The notes below the pieces were generated by a model. It was not told where the DNA came from. It was given only the letters and a program-made list of their open reading frames with translations, and did no database searches. Source: Anaerotignum faecicola (lineage in GTDB: Bacteria > Bacillota > Clostridia > Lachnospirales > Anaerotignaceae). From it: a DNA stretch of 64,000 nucleotides. Numbering within the stretch: the stretch's first letter is position 1; each line of letters starts with the position of its first letter. The translations under genes and the position numbers were made by a program. The stretch covers positions 1 through 64,000 of the forward strand of contig JANFXS010000006.1 of the NCBI GenBank assembly GCA_024460105.1, given 5' to 3'. Shown here piece after piece: positions 26,195 through 35,230 of this stretch.

Positions 26195-26623
26195 ATTATG
26201 AATTCATATATAGAAATCACAAACATTCAAAATATAAATGATTTGAATAATAAGGGATGATTTTTATTTCTTCAAAGTTGTGGAAGTTTAAAATTAGTTT
26301 TATAAAGCAGAATATGGATTATATGTATTTTATGTATATATTACAGGGAACATTTTTTGTTTTCAATGTGCTGCTATTTTAAAAATTAATATTTAAGAAT
26401 AAATAATGATATAAATTGTGATATTGATCTTCATAAGGAGTGGATTTAACAATAAAAATTTCTGAGGTTGCAGGCTGAACTTTGTATTAATTATTTTGCG
26501 GTAATTTTTAATTTTTTTAAAAATCGCACAATATATGATTTTGGATTTAATTCTAAAGTATATTTAATTTTAAATATTATTCTCTGCAAGGTTGCGGAAG
26601 TTAAATTTTTTATAGCTTTTAAT
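26195..26623. other. AT-rich spacer between two inverted repeat copies
   Basis: About 430 bases with no supported gene. An 81-aa frame starting at 26468 runs into repeat copy D and has no ribosome-binding site. Confidence 0.6.
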
Positions 26624-26879
26624 AGCTTCGGTTTATGGCGCACATGTTTCACAAGGAAAATTTTTTGGCTTTTATGCGTTCATATGCCTGCCGCAGGATC
26701 CGTTGCGCCATGAACAGCAAAAATTTTTTTATGAGGCCGGGAAGTTTTAACAATTTGCAGCGGCATGAGAGCAGCGCAATGATGAGCCGGAGTAACAAAT
26801 CCTACGGCAAGCGGCTTTAATACGGATATTGTGCTTATGCCAAGTAAAGCCGTGTACGTTATTTGCAAACCCAAAAGGT
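26624..26879 (+). repeat. Dispersed MITE-like element, copy D
   Basis: The left end AGCTTCGGTTTATGGCGCAC is followed by AAGGAAAATTTTTTGG, CAGCAAAAATTTTTTTATGAG, GAAGTTTTAAC, GAGAGCAGCGCAATGA and AATCCTACGGCAA. The right end (GCCGTGTACG, then TTTGCAAACC) is a degraded inverted copy of the left. It is in inverted orientation to copy C, 430 bases away. Confidence 0.72.
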
Positions 26880-27036
26880 TGTTTTCAGTGCCAACGGTTT
26901 TAGTTATAAAATACATTATTGCAATGGATTTTATTGAATATTTTGTTAAAAAATTTATAAAAGGCTACCTTTTTTGGATAAAAGCGGTTATAATAGAAAA
27001 CTGTATTATATAATAGGGGTATTATGAGGAAACGCA

Positions 27037-28608
27037 ATGGAGAAAAAAAATAATAATGATGTTAAAACAGTCAGTTTCATAATGGTTATAACTTTAATTG
27101 GCAAGATAATGGGGCTTGTAAGGGATCAATTTCTTGCAAGCAATTATTCTATAGGTATTGAGGCCAATGCTTTTCTTACTGCAAGCAGAATACCGCGTGT
27201 ATTTTTTGACGTTGTTTTTGCTTCGGCGATTTCGGCAAGCTTTATACCTGTTTTTAACGAATATATGAAAAAATATGGCAGGGAAGAATCATTTAAGCTG
27301 TCAAATAATTTTATTACTCTTGTAGGTGTTTTTACTACGGCAGTTACAATTTTGGGGATATTATTTGCTCCTCAGCTGACAACGCTTTTTGCAGATGGAT
27401 TTGATGAAGAAACGGCCTTGCTATGCACAAAGCTTGTAAGGATTTTATTCCCTACGACGATTTTCACGGGCATTGCGTTTTCATTTGTAGGAATACTTCA
27501 AAGTATGGATGAATTTAATGTCCCGGCGGCTATGAGCATAGCGTCGAACCTTGTTATAATAATTTATTTTATATTTTTTAACGACAGATTCGGAATATAC
27601 GGCCTTACCGCCGCTTTCCTTTTAGGATGGGCAATGCAGGCTCTTGTGCAGATACCGCCGCTTGTTAAGAAGAAGTTTTCTTACAGGCCGTATATAAATT
27701 TGAAAGATGAAGGGCTTAAAAAGATAATTTCACTTATGCTCCCCGTCATGGTAAGCACATGGATACAGCCTATTAATATTGCTATAAATACTAAATATGC
27801 GTCCAGGCTTCTGGAAGGTTCCGGAGTTTCGGCAATAGAATATGCAAACACAGTATACTCTATTATTGTAGGCGTTTTTGTACTTTCTGTAGCAAATGTA
27901 ATTTTTCCGAAGCTTTCTAGGATGAATATTGACGACAATAAGAGCGGATTCAGCGCGACAGTTGGATCAACTCTTGAAGCTATGGCTTTCCTGCTTATTC
28001 CTATGACGGCCGGGCTCATGGCTCTCAGCGGGCCTGTTATAAGCCTTATCTACGAACACGGCAAATTTGGGGATTATGCGGTAGGGCTTACGTCAAATGC
28101 GCTTTTCTTTTTTTCAATAGGGATGATTGGTTTTGGCATACAGACGATATTAAGCAGGGCATATTATGCGAAACAAAACGGCAAGGTACCGCTTTTAAGC
28201 GGAGTCGCTTCAATTATAATAAACATATTTTTATGTTCCGTACTTTCAGAACCTATGGGGATTGGAGGGTTGGCGCTTGCATCGTCAGTTTCAACTGTTG
28301 TGGCGGGAATAATACTTTTGCTGCCTACGCAAAAAAACGATAAGATTATAAGCAGGGACAATTTAAAACAGTATTTAAAAATGGCCGTATCCGCAATAAT
28401 AATGGCAGGGGCTGTGGCAGTATGCAGGGATATGCTGACAAATATTATTGGACAGTCTGTTATTTCAAAAATTATTTTGGTAGGAATTCCAACGTTTATT
28501 GGGATTTTGATATATATGGTTTTAACTTATATTTTAAATGTTCCACAAGCAAAAACTGCTTTTGGCTTTGGAATAAAATTTTTGAAAGGAAAGGGAAAAA
28601 ATGATTGA
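27037..28608 (+). CDS. murJ: Lipid II flippase MurJ (MVF family)
   Basis: 523 aa with about 14 membrane helices. The N-terminal block TLIGKIMGLVRDQFLASNYSIG and the early IEANAFLTASRIPRVFFDVVFASAISASFIPVFNEY are hallmarks of MurJ. It flips lipid-linked cell-wall precursors across the membrane. It opens the envelope operon: the next gene starts 8 bases before its stop. Position among polymer genes leaves open whether it serves peptidoglycan or a secondary polymer; other MurJ or Amj genes could exist elsewhere in the genome. Confidence 0.92.
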   Translation: MEKKNNNDVKTVSFIMVITLIGKIMGLVRDQFLASNYSIGIEANAFLTASRIPRVFFDVVFASAISASFIPVFNEYMKKYGREESFKLSNNFITLVGVFTTAVTILGILFAPQLTTLFADGFDEETALLCTKLVRILFPTTIFTGIAFSFVGILQSMDEFNVPAAMSIASNLVIIIYFIFFNDRFGIYGLTAAFLLGWAMQALVQIPPLVKKKFSYRPYINLKDEGLKKIISLMLPVMVSTWIQPINIAINTKYASRLLEGSGVSAIEYANTVYSIIVGVFVLSVANVIFPKLSRMNIDDNKSGFSATVGSTLEAMAFLLIPMTAGLMALSGPVISLIYEHGKFGDYAVGLTSNALFFFSIGMIGFGIQTILSRAYYAKQNGKVPLLSGVASIIINIFLCSVLSEPMGIGGLALASSVSTVVAGIILLLPTQKNDKIISRDNLKQYLKMAVSAIIMAGAVAVCRDMLTNIIGQSVISKIILVGIPTFIGILIYMVLTYILNVPQAKTAFGFGIKFLKGKGKND

Positions 28609-30019
28609 AAACAGTTTAATATATTCATTCCTTACCCGTATTGGAAATTCGTTTATGAAATGCCTTAACGAAAGTGCGTTTGTTACCGCATTTCTTACTA
28701 AAAGCGACCATTTGGAAACAGTTACGGGCAGCCTGATTTTTAAAGCGTATTATTTTCTGAAAGTTTTATTTTCCAAAATATTCAGAGCCATGCGGCTTGA
28801 CAAGCTGCTTAGCGGCAGCATACTTAAAGTCACGGCTTTTTGGGCGGGGCTTACTATAGCGGCCGCGCCTTTTGTTCCGACAATGCTTGTGCTTTTGATG
28901 GCGGCGGCAGGATTTGGCTCTATGATTTTAAGGCTTCTGTGCGATGAAAAAAGGGAACTCAGATATTCCGCGGTTAACAAATACATATATGTTTATGCCG
29001 GGGTATATTTGTTTGCAACATTTTTGTCTGTAGATCTTAAAGGCAGTCTTTTCGGAGGACTCTTAACAGTCTGCTTCATACTTTTTTCCATTGTAGTTAT
29101 AAATGCTTTTGAAAGCAGGATACAAGTTAAAGCACTGCTGTTTGTAATGGTGTGCGGCGGAGTGATTGTTTCGCTTTATGGTTTTTACCAGTATTTGTTC
29201 CAGTCGAAGTTTGGCGGGGTATGGGTAGATACCGAAATGTTTGACGGAATGTTCCGCGTATATTCCACTTTTGCAAACCCAAATGTACTCGGAGAATATT
29301 TTTTAATTGTAATACCTATTTCGGTTGCATGTTTTTTTATATCAAAACCAATTTTAATGAAGATTTTTTATGCAGGCACAACAGCCGTAATGCTTGCATG
29401 CCTTGTGCTCACTTATTCAAGGGGGTGTTATATCGGCATAGCCGTTGCGGCGGCAGTTTATCTTGTGCTGTATGATAAACGATTTATTTTTCTGGGGGTA
29501 TTGGCGCTTCTGCTCATGCCGTTTTTCCTGCCGGAAACAATGCTTAACAGGATTTTGAGTATCGGGAATATGGAAGATTCATCAACGTCTTACAGGGTTT
29601 ATATATGGATGGGCACCATAGCCATGCTTAAAGATTACTGGTTTACAGGTATCGGCCCCGGAGAAAGCGCGTACAATGTGGTGTATCCTATTTATGGGTA
29701 TAACGGTATCAGCGCGCCGCATTCGCATAACACATTTTTGCAGGTTATGTGCGACAGCGGGATAATAGGGATAATTGCTTTTGCAGCCCTTATATATCAA
29801 TATTATAAAGCGCTTTTTATAGCGTTTATATCGGAAAAGGACGAGGAAAGCAGATTTTTAATTCTTGCCGGGCTTGCTTCTGCAAGCGGCTTTTTTGTCC
29901 AAAGTATGTTTGACTATACGTTTTATAATTACAGGGTTATGCTGCTTTTCTGGGCTCTTATAGGCCTTGGCGTTGTATTTACTAAGTATTCTTCAATGCC
30001 GGAGGTGTGCGATGATTAA
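28601..30019 (+). CDS. O-antigen ligase/polymerase-like membrane protein
   Basis: 472 aa, about 12 membrane helices. The Wzy/WaaL (PF04932) core is seen in VLTYSRGCYIGIAVAAAVYLVL and the large outer loop with YRVYIWMGTIAMLKDYWFTGIGPGES followed by SAPHSHNTFLQVMCDSGIIG. The RG and HSHN motifs are the usual catalytic features. It probably polymerises or ligates repeat units of a surface polysaccharide on the outer face of the membrane. It overlaps murJ upstream and the glycosyltransferase downstream by 8 bases each, so it is tightly coupled. Confidence 0.85.
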   Translation: MIENSLIYSFLTRIGNSFMKCLNESAFVTAFLTKSDHLETVTGSLIFKAYYFLKVLFSKIFRAMRLDKLLSGSILKVTAFWAGLTIAAAPFVPTMLVLLMAAAGFGSMILRLLCDEKRELRYSAVNKYIYVYAGVYLFATFLSVDLKGSLFGGLLTVCFILFSIVVINAFESRIQVKALLFVMVCGGVIVSLYGFYQYLFQSKFGGVWVDTEMFDGMFRVYSTFANPNVLGEYFLIVIPISVACFFISKPILMKIFYAGTTAVMLACLVLTYSRGCYIGIAVAAAVYLVLYDKRFIFLGVLALLLMPFFLPETMLNRILSIGNMEDSSTSYRVYIWMGTIAMLKDYWFTGIGPGESAYNVVYPIYGYNGISAPHSHNTFLQVMCDSGIIGIIAFAALIYQYYKALFIAFISEKDEESRFLILAGLASASGFFVQSMFDYTFYNYRVMLLFWALIGLGVVFTKYSSMPEVCDD

Positions 30020-31151
30020 AGTTTTAAATATAATAAGCGACAGCAATATAGGCGGGGCGGGTAAATGCCTGCTTAATTTTATAAAGTATTATAATAGGGA
30101 TGAGTTTGAAGTTAAAGTCGTTGTCCCGGCAGGCAGCCTTCTGATACCTGAAATAGAAAAACTTGGATGTGAAACAATATCGGCAGACTGCATAGCCGAA
30201 AAATCTTTTGATAAAAGAGCCGTTAGAATATTGCAAAGCATTATCAAAGATGAAAAGCCGGATATTGTCCATACTCACGGAAATTTGAGCGGAAGGGTAG
30301 CCGCTAAAATATGCGGAAGGAAAATTATATATACGCGTCATTCCGTGTTTCCGGTCAGCCCTAAAATCAGCAAAGGTTTGGGAAAGTTCATTAACAAGAC
30401 AATGAACGAGTTTCTTTCTGACGATATAATTGCCGTTGCCGAAGCGGCAAAAGATAATTTAACCGAAGGCGGTATAAGCCCGAACAAGATTAAAGTGATA
30501 TTAAACGGCGTTGAAGCCGTTGAAGAGTGCAGTGAAGATGAAAAAAACAATACTATGGAACAATATGGTATAAGCCGCGACGATTTTGTAATAGGAATAA
30601 TGGCCCGTATGGAGCCTTATAAAGGGCATAAATACCTTATTGAAGCGGCTGAAATTTTGAAAAGCAAAGGGTATAAAATTAAAGTTTTAATGGCCGGAAC
30701 CGGCAGCTGTGAAGGCGAACTGAAAAGTATGGTTATGGAAAAGGGGCTTCAAGACACAGTGGTTTTTACAGGTTTTATAAATAATGTGCAAAATGTGCTG
30801 AATATCATGGATATTCAAGCCAATGCTTCATATGGAACAGAAGCTACGAGTTTGGCTCTTCTTGAGGGAATGAGCCTTGGAATACCGGCTGTCGTAAGCG
30901 ACTATGGCGGCAACCCGGGGGTTATTTCACAGGGAGAGAACGGCTATATATTTAAGCTTAAAGACAGCAAAGACATGGCAAAGTATATTGAAACTCTCAT
31001 AACTGACAGGGAAAAATATGAATATATGTCGGAGAGGGCAAAAGAGATATTTAACGGAAAATTCACAGCCCAAATATATGCCGCAAATATTGAGGATGTT
31101 TACAGAAATGTTTTAGGAGGTAAAGGAAGCCATGACAAAAAAGAAGTTTAA
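30012..31151 (+). CDS. GT4-family glycosyltransferase
   Basis: 379 aa. It has the GT-B fold with N-terminal SDSNIGGAGKCLLNFIKY, a middle HTHGNLSGRVAAKI, and the donor-binding segment NASYGTEATSLALLEGMSLGIPAVVSDYGGNPGVI with the EX7E-like pattern. A nucleotide-sugar donor is expected; the acceptor is not known. GGAGG precedes the ATG at 30012 by 6 bases; a longer in-frame opening from 29967 lies inside the previous gene. Its end overlaps the first DUF4330 gene by 20 bases. Confidence 0.88.
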   Translation: MIKVLNIISDSNIGGAGKCLLNFIKYYNRDEFEVKVVVPAGSLLIPEIEKLGCETISADCIAEKSFDKRAVRILQSIIKDEKPDIVHTHGNLSGRVAAKICGRKIIYTRHSVFPVSPKISKGLGKFINKTMNEFLSDDIIAVAEAAKDNLTEGGISPNKIKVILNGVEAVEECSEDEKNNTMEQYGISRDDFVIGIMARMEPYKGHKYLIEAAEILKSKGYKIKVLMAGTGSCEGELKSMVMEKGLQDTVVFTGFINNVQNVLNIMDIQANASYGTEATSLALLEGMSLGIPAVVSDYGGNPGVISQGENGYIFKLKDSKDMAKYIETLITDREKYEYMSERAKEIFNGKFTAQIYAANIEDVYRNVLGGKGSHDKKEV

Positions 31152-31611
31152 AATAAATTTATTTGATATTGTACTTATTATTATAGTTCTGGCAGCTATT
31201 TTGGTCGGTTATAAGTTTACCCATAAAGAAGTTGCGGTTGAAACGAAAACAATTAGGTACACTTTTGAACTTACGGATAACGACGAAGGATTTACGGATT
31301 TGATTTCCGTAGGCGACGAAATAACAGACAATATAAAAAATTATTATATGGGGCGTGTTGTTGACGTAAAGAAAGTTCCGTACACGGAGCTTGTAGACAG
31401 CCAGGAATTAGGAAAGGTTGTTGAAACAGAAATTCCGGGAAGGGAGACGGCTATTGTAACCGTTGAAGCAAATGTAACGGAAAACGGTCCCGATCTGAAG
31501 GTTAACGGTTATTTTACTGTTAAAGGCGGCCTTGAAATTGCGGTTAAAGGTCTGGGATATGCGGGACGCGGATATATACTTACAGTTGAAAGGGAGGCGG
31601 CTGAACAATGA
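31132..31611 (+). CDS. DUF4330 family membrane-anchored protein (first copy)
   Basis: 159 aa. One N-terminal membrane helix (residues 11-27, FDIVLIIIVLAAILVGY) is followed by an outer domain of about 120 residues with a beta-rich pattern (TIRYTFELTDNDEGF, KNYYMGRVVDVKKVPY, DLKVNGYFTVKGGLEIAVKG). The conserved GYKF-type start and the two-module plan fit DUF4330. The function is unknown. It starts 20 bases inside the glycosyltransferase gene and ends 4 bases into the second DUF4330 gene. The pair probably supports export or assembly of the polymer. Confidence 0.75.
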   Translation: MTKKKFKINLFDIVLIIIVLAAILVGYKFTHKEVAVETKTIRYTFELTDNDEGFTDLISVGDEITDNIKNYYMGRVVDVKKVPYTELVDSQELGKVVETEIPGRETAIVTVEANVTENGPDLKVNGYFTVKGGLEIAVKGLGYAGRGYILTVEREAAEQ

Positions 31612-32096
31612 AACTGATTGATGAAAAAGGGAAACTTTTCGGTAAAGTTAATGCGATAGATTTATGTGTTTTGATTATTGTAATTGCCCTTGCATTTGGT
31701 GCGTATTACAAATTTGTTGTTATGAATAAGACAAGTTCGTCGGCTTCTACACAGCGTATTGAATACAAAGTTGAGATTGAAAGGGTTCGCGACGTTGCTT
31801 TGAATAATCTTAAAATTGGTGATACCCTTTACGACAAAACTTCCGGAAACGCTATTGGCACAATTACAAATATCGAAAGCGAGCCGGCGGAAGGAAGGAT
31901 TAAATATGATGACGGAAGCGTCGCGGTGGGGGAAGTTGAAAACAGGTATAATATTATTTTAACGGTTGAGGCGGACGGAGTAGTTAATGAAAGCGGTTCG
32001 TTTGTAAACAGGACGTATGAACTTCTTGTCGGCTCCAAAAAGAAGTTTGTAACAAAATATATAGAGTGCGACGGAAGTGTCAGCGAAATTCTTTAG
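31608..32096 (+). CDS. DUF4330 family membrane-anchored protein (second copy)
   Basis: 162 aa. It opens with the family block LIDEKGKLFGKVNAIDL, then a membrane helix (LCVLIIVIALAFGAYYKF, about 19-36) and an outer domain (IEYKVEIERVRDVALNNL, KIGDTLYDKTSGNAIGTI, ENRYNIILTVEADG). It resembles the preceding gene in plan and length but not closely in sequence, suggesting an old duplication. A 4-base overlap couples the two. Confidence 0.8.
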   Translation: MKLIDEKGKLFGKVNAIDLCVLIIVIALAFGAYYKFVVMNKTSSSASTQRIEYKVEIERVRDVALNNLKIGDTLYDKTSGNAIGTITNIESEPAEGRIKYDDGSVAVGEVENRYNIILTVEADGVVNESGSFVNRTYELLVGSKKKFVTKYIECDGSVSEIL

Positions 32097-32119
32097 GCTG
32101 ATTTTTATAGGTGAAAATT

Positions 32120-34351
32120 ATGCAGAAAAAATATACTGTTTTAATGGCTTTGATGGGGCTTGAAATAGGCGGGGCCGAAACGCATGTTGTTGAACTTTCA
32201 AAACAGCTTAATAAGGACGGGTACAGGATTGTTGTGGCGTCTAACGGCGGCGTTTATGTTAAAGAGCTTGAACAGGCGGGGATAAAGCATTATAAGGTTC
32301 CTATGAATAAGAGGAGTATTCCCGATATGAGAAAATCATATTTACTTCTCGAGAATATTATTAAAAAGGAAAATATTGATATTGTGCATGCCCACGCCAG
32401 AATACCGAGCTTTGTCTGTGCGCTTCTCAAACGGAAAATGAATTTTACTTTTGTAACTACCGCTCATTGGGTTTTCTATACAGGTATGGGGCTTAAGTAT
32501 TTAACTAACTGGGGGCAGAAAGTTGTTGCCGTAAGCGACGATATTAAAGATTACCTTATTAAAAATTACGGTATAGACAGAAGCAATATATTTGTTACAA
32601 TCAACGGTATAGACACAGATAAGTTTTCTCCCGATAAAAAAGGTGAAAGCGTAATAAAGGAGCTTGGTCTGAGCACAGAAGAAAACCGTATTGTGTATGT
32701 CAGCAGAATGGACGAGGACAGATCTCTTGTTGCGGAACAGCTTATTAACATTACGGAAGAACTTGATAAAAATATTGGTAAACTAAGAATTGTTATTGCC
32801 GGCGGAGGGAATTCTTTTCAGCGCCTTAAAGAAAAAGCAGACGGCGTTAACAAACGCCTGGGGCGGGAATGTATATCTATGCTGGGAGCAAGGACTGATA
32901 TAAATGAAATTGTGGCAACAGGAAAGCTTTTTATAGGAGTAAGCCGCGCCGCGCTTGAGGCTATGGCCGCTGCTAAGCCTGTGATAATTGCAGGAAACGA
33001 AGGGTATATCGGTATTTTTAAAGAAGAAAAACTTGAAGAGGCGCAGGAAAATAATTTTTGCTGCCGCGGCTGTGAACTTTCAACAGAGGAACGGCTTAAA
33101 AAAGATATTGTATACGCCCTGAATGAATTGACAGAAGAAAATATTAATGAATTGGGACGATACGGCCGCGAAGTTATATTTGAATATTATTCTGTAAGCA
33201 AAATGGCTTCCGACTGTGTAGCGGCTTACAATGCCGCATGGGAAGAATCGAAGTATAAAAGGAAAAATGTCCTAATGTCGGGATACTATGGTTTTAATAA
33301 TGCGGGCGATGATGCAATACTGCTTTCAATACATTCAAATATACGAAAAATGAACAGAAATATAAATGTTTCCGTTTTGGCTAATAACCCCGAGCAGACA
33401 AAGATTAAATACGGCGTTAAAGTTGTAAACAGATACAATATGATAAGCGTTTTAAATTCCATAAGGAAATGCGATATGCTTATAAGCGGCGGCGGAAGCC
33501 TCCTTCAGGACAGAACGAGCACAAGGTCTATTATTTATTACCTTTCGATTATAAGATGCGCTAAACTGTTCGGAAAGAAAGTCATGCTGTATGCAAACGG
33601 CATTGGGCCGGTTACAAAACAACAGAACAGGAACCTTGTAAAAAATGTCGTTAACAAAGCGGATATAATAACTTTAAGGGAAGATAACTCCCTTGAAGAA
33701 TTAAGGAATATGGGAGTTACAAATAAAAATACGTTTGTAACGGCAGATCCTGTTTTTACCCTCGACGGAATATCCAGGGAAAAAGCCGTTAAAATGATTT
33801 CGGCTCAGGGCATACCGTTAGATAAGCCGATAGTTGGCGTATCTGTGAGAAACTGGAAAGATTCCGACAGGTTTTTGGATGATTTTGCAGGGCTTTGCGA
33901 CAGGGTTGCAGAAGAACTTGGCAGGACTGTGGTTTTTGTTTCAATGCAGGTTCCTAACGACGCTGTTGTAAGCCGGCTTGTTCAAAGCCGTATGAAAAAT
34001 AAATCATATATACTTAAAGAGGACGCCACTCCGTTTGAAACTATGGGAATGATAGGCGTTATGGATTTTGTTATGAGCATGCGGCTTCATACGCTTATAT
34101 TTGCCGCAAGGCAGAGGGTGCCTTTAGTCGGGTTTGTATATGACCCTAAAATAGAATCGTATCTTCAAAAATTTGATATGCCTTCCGGAGGAAGCGTGAA
34201 TAAATATGATTTTGAAAAAAGTTTTGAAATAATAAAAGATATTTCCATAAACAGGAAAAGCTACGTTGACAGGCTTAATAAGTCGGTTGCGGTATTGGAA
34301 GAACTTGCGGAAAAAAATGAAACATATCTCATTAATTTGTTAGGGGAATAG
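32120..34351 (+). CDS. csaB: Glycosyltransferase-CsaB fusion (polysaccharide pyruvyl transferase)
   Basis: 743 aa, two enzymes in one chain. Residues 1 to about 378 are a GT4 glycosyltransferase (MGLEIGGAETHVVELSKQL, DIVHAHARIPSF, donor site VSRAALEAMAAAKPVII). Residues from about 381 to the end are a full-length CsaB: LMSGYYGFNNAGDDAILLSI, CDMLISGGGSLLQDRTSTRS, YANGIGPV, MSMRLHTLIFAARQRVPLVGF. CsaB adds a ketal pyruvate to wall-polymer ManNAc, creating the anchor for SLH-domain proteins. ATG 32120 is used because AGGTG precedes it. It is followed at once by tagA. No SLH protein is in this window. Confidence 0.87.
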   Translation: MQKKYTVLMALMGLEIGGAETHVVELSKQLNKDGYRIVVASNGGVYVKELEQAGIKHYKVPMNKRSIPDMRKSYLLLENIIKKENIDIVHAHARIPSFVCALLKRKMNFTFVTTAHWVFYTGMGLKYLTNWGQKVVAVSDDIKDYLIKNYGIDRSNIFVTINGIDTDKFSPDKKGESVIKELGLSTEENRIVYVSRMDEDRSLVAEQLINITEELDKNIGKLRIVIAGGGNSFQRLKEKADGVNKRLGRECISMLGARTDINEIVATGKLFIGVSRAALEAMAAAKPVIIAGNEGYIGIFKEEKLEEAQENNFCCRGCELSTEERLKKDIVYALNELTEENINELGRYGREVIFEYYSVSKMASDCVAAYNAAWEESKYKRKNVLMSGYYGFNNAGDDAILLSIHSNIRKMNRNINVSVLANNPEQTKIKYGVKVVNRYNMISVLNSIRKCDMLISGGGSLLQDRTSTRSIIYYLSIIRCAKLFGKKVMLYANGIGPVTKQQNRNLVKNVVNKADIITLREDNSLEELRNMGVTNKNTFVTADPVFTLDGISREKAVKMISAQGIPLDKPIVGVSVRNWKDSDRFLDDFAGLCDRVAEELGRTVVFVSMQVPNDAVVSRLVQSRMKNKSYILKEDATPFETMGMIGVMDFVMSMRLHTLIFAARQRVPLVGFVYDPKIESYLQKFDMPSGGSVNKYDFEKSFEIIKDISINRKSYVDRLNKSVAVLEELAEKNETYLINLLGE

Positions 34352-34360
34352 GTGAAAGAT

Positions 34361-35086
34361 ATGAGGAACACAACTGAAATTCTTGGGGTGCAGTTTGACG
34401 TTCTTACTATGGAAGAAGCTGTTGGCAAGGTTATGGGGTTTTTTGACGGAAAAGGCAACCGTTTTATATGCACTCCTAACCCTGAAATAGTTATGGAAGC
34501 GCAAAAAGATTCGCAGCTTATGGGAATACTTAAAGCCGCGGATCTTGTTGTTCCGGACGGAATAGGGATAGTTTGGGCTTCAAAATTTACCGGAAAAAGA
34601 ATAAAAGAAAGGGTGGCCGGATATGATTTGGCTATGAATGTTTTAAAAGAAATGGCTGTTGAAGGCAAAACGGCATACTTTTTCGGGGGAGCGCCTGGAG
34701 TTGCGGCTTCAGCGGCAAAGAAACTGATGAAAGATCATCCGGGTCTAAAAATAATAGGCACAAGAAATGGATATTTTTCGGCAAAAGAGGAAAAAGAAAT
34801 AATATCGGAAATTAAAAGGCTTTCGCCTGATATGCTCTTTGTAGGTCTTGGAGCGCCCAAACAGGAAAAATGGATATATGAAAATTTAAGGTTTACTGGC
34901 GCTAAGGTTGCAATAGGTATCGGGGGAAGTTTTGACGTAATGGCGGGAAATTTAAAACGCGCGCCTAAAATATATCAAAAGCTCGGCCTTGAATGGTTTT
35001 ACAGGCTTATAAAACAGCCGTCGAGATGGAAACGTATGATGCGCCTTCCCGTGTTTGTCATTAAGGTTCTGGTGAATAAAAAATAG
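34361..35086 (+). CDS. tagA: WecG/TagA/CpsF family glycosyltransferase
   Basis: 241 aa. Family blocks are NRFICTPNPEIVMEAQKD, LVVPDGIGIVWASKFTGKRI, KERVAGYDL, YFFGGAPGVA and DMLFVGLGAPKQEKWIYEN (active-site region). TagA adds ManNAc to lipid-linked GlcNAc in teichoic acid or secondary wall polymer linkage units. A GTG at 34352 is also possible; the ATG at 34361 has the same AGGTGAAA leader as the fusion gene before it. It is the last gene of the envelope operon. Placement after CsaB fits the making of a pyruvylated ManNAc polymer. Confidence 0.9.
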   Translation: MRNTTEILGVQFDVLTMEEAVGKVMGFFDGKGNRFICTPNPEIVMEAQKDSQLMGILKAADLVVPDGIGIVWASKFTGKRIKERVAGYDLAMNVLKEMAVEGKTAYFFGGAPGVAASAAKKLMKDHPGLKIIGTRNGYFSAKEEKEIISEIKRLSPDMLFVGLGAPKQEKWIYENLRFTGAKVAIGIGGSFDVMAGNLKRAPKIYQKLGLEWFYRLIKQPSRWKRMMRLPVFVIKVLVNKK

Positions 35087-35230
35087 CAGGCAGTTTAAGG
35101 GATTTATATTTGTATAAGGGATAACGTCTTATAACATATGTGAAAAAACGTTAAAAGGATTAAGTACGGCTGTTGCCTTGTTTTATATGCCGCTTAAAGC
35201 TATAAAAAATTAACTAGGGGTGTTTATATT

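Noticed and set aside
26468-26713. 81-aa plus-strand frame
   Set aside because: It runs from AT-rich spacer into repeat copy D; there is no ribosome-binding site.
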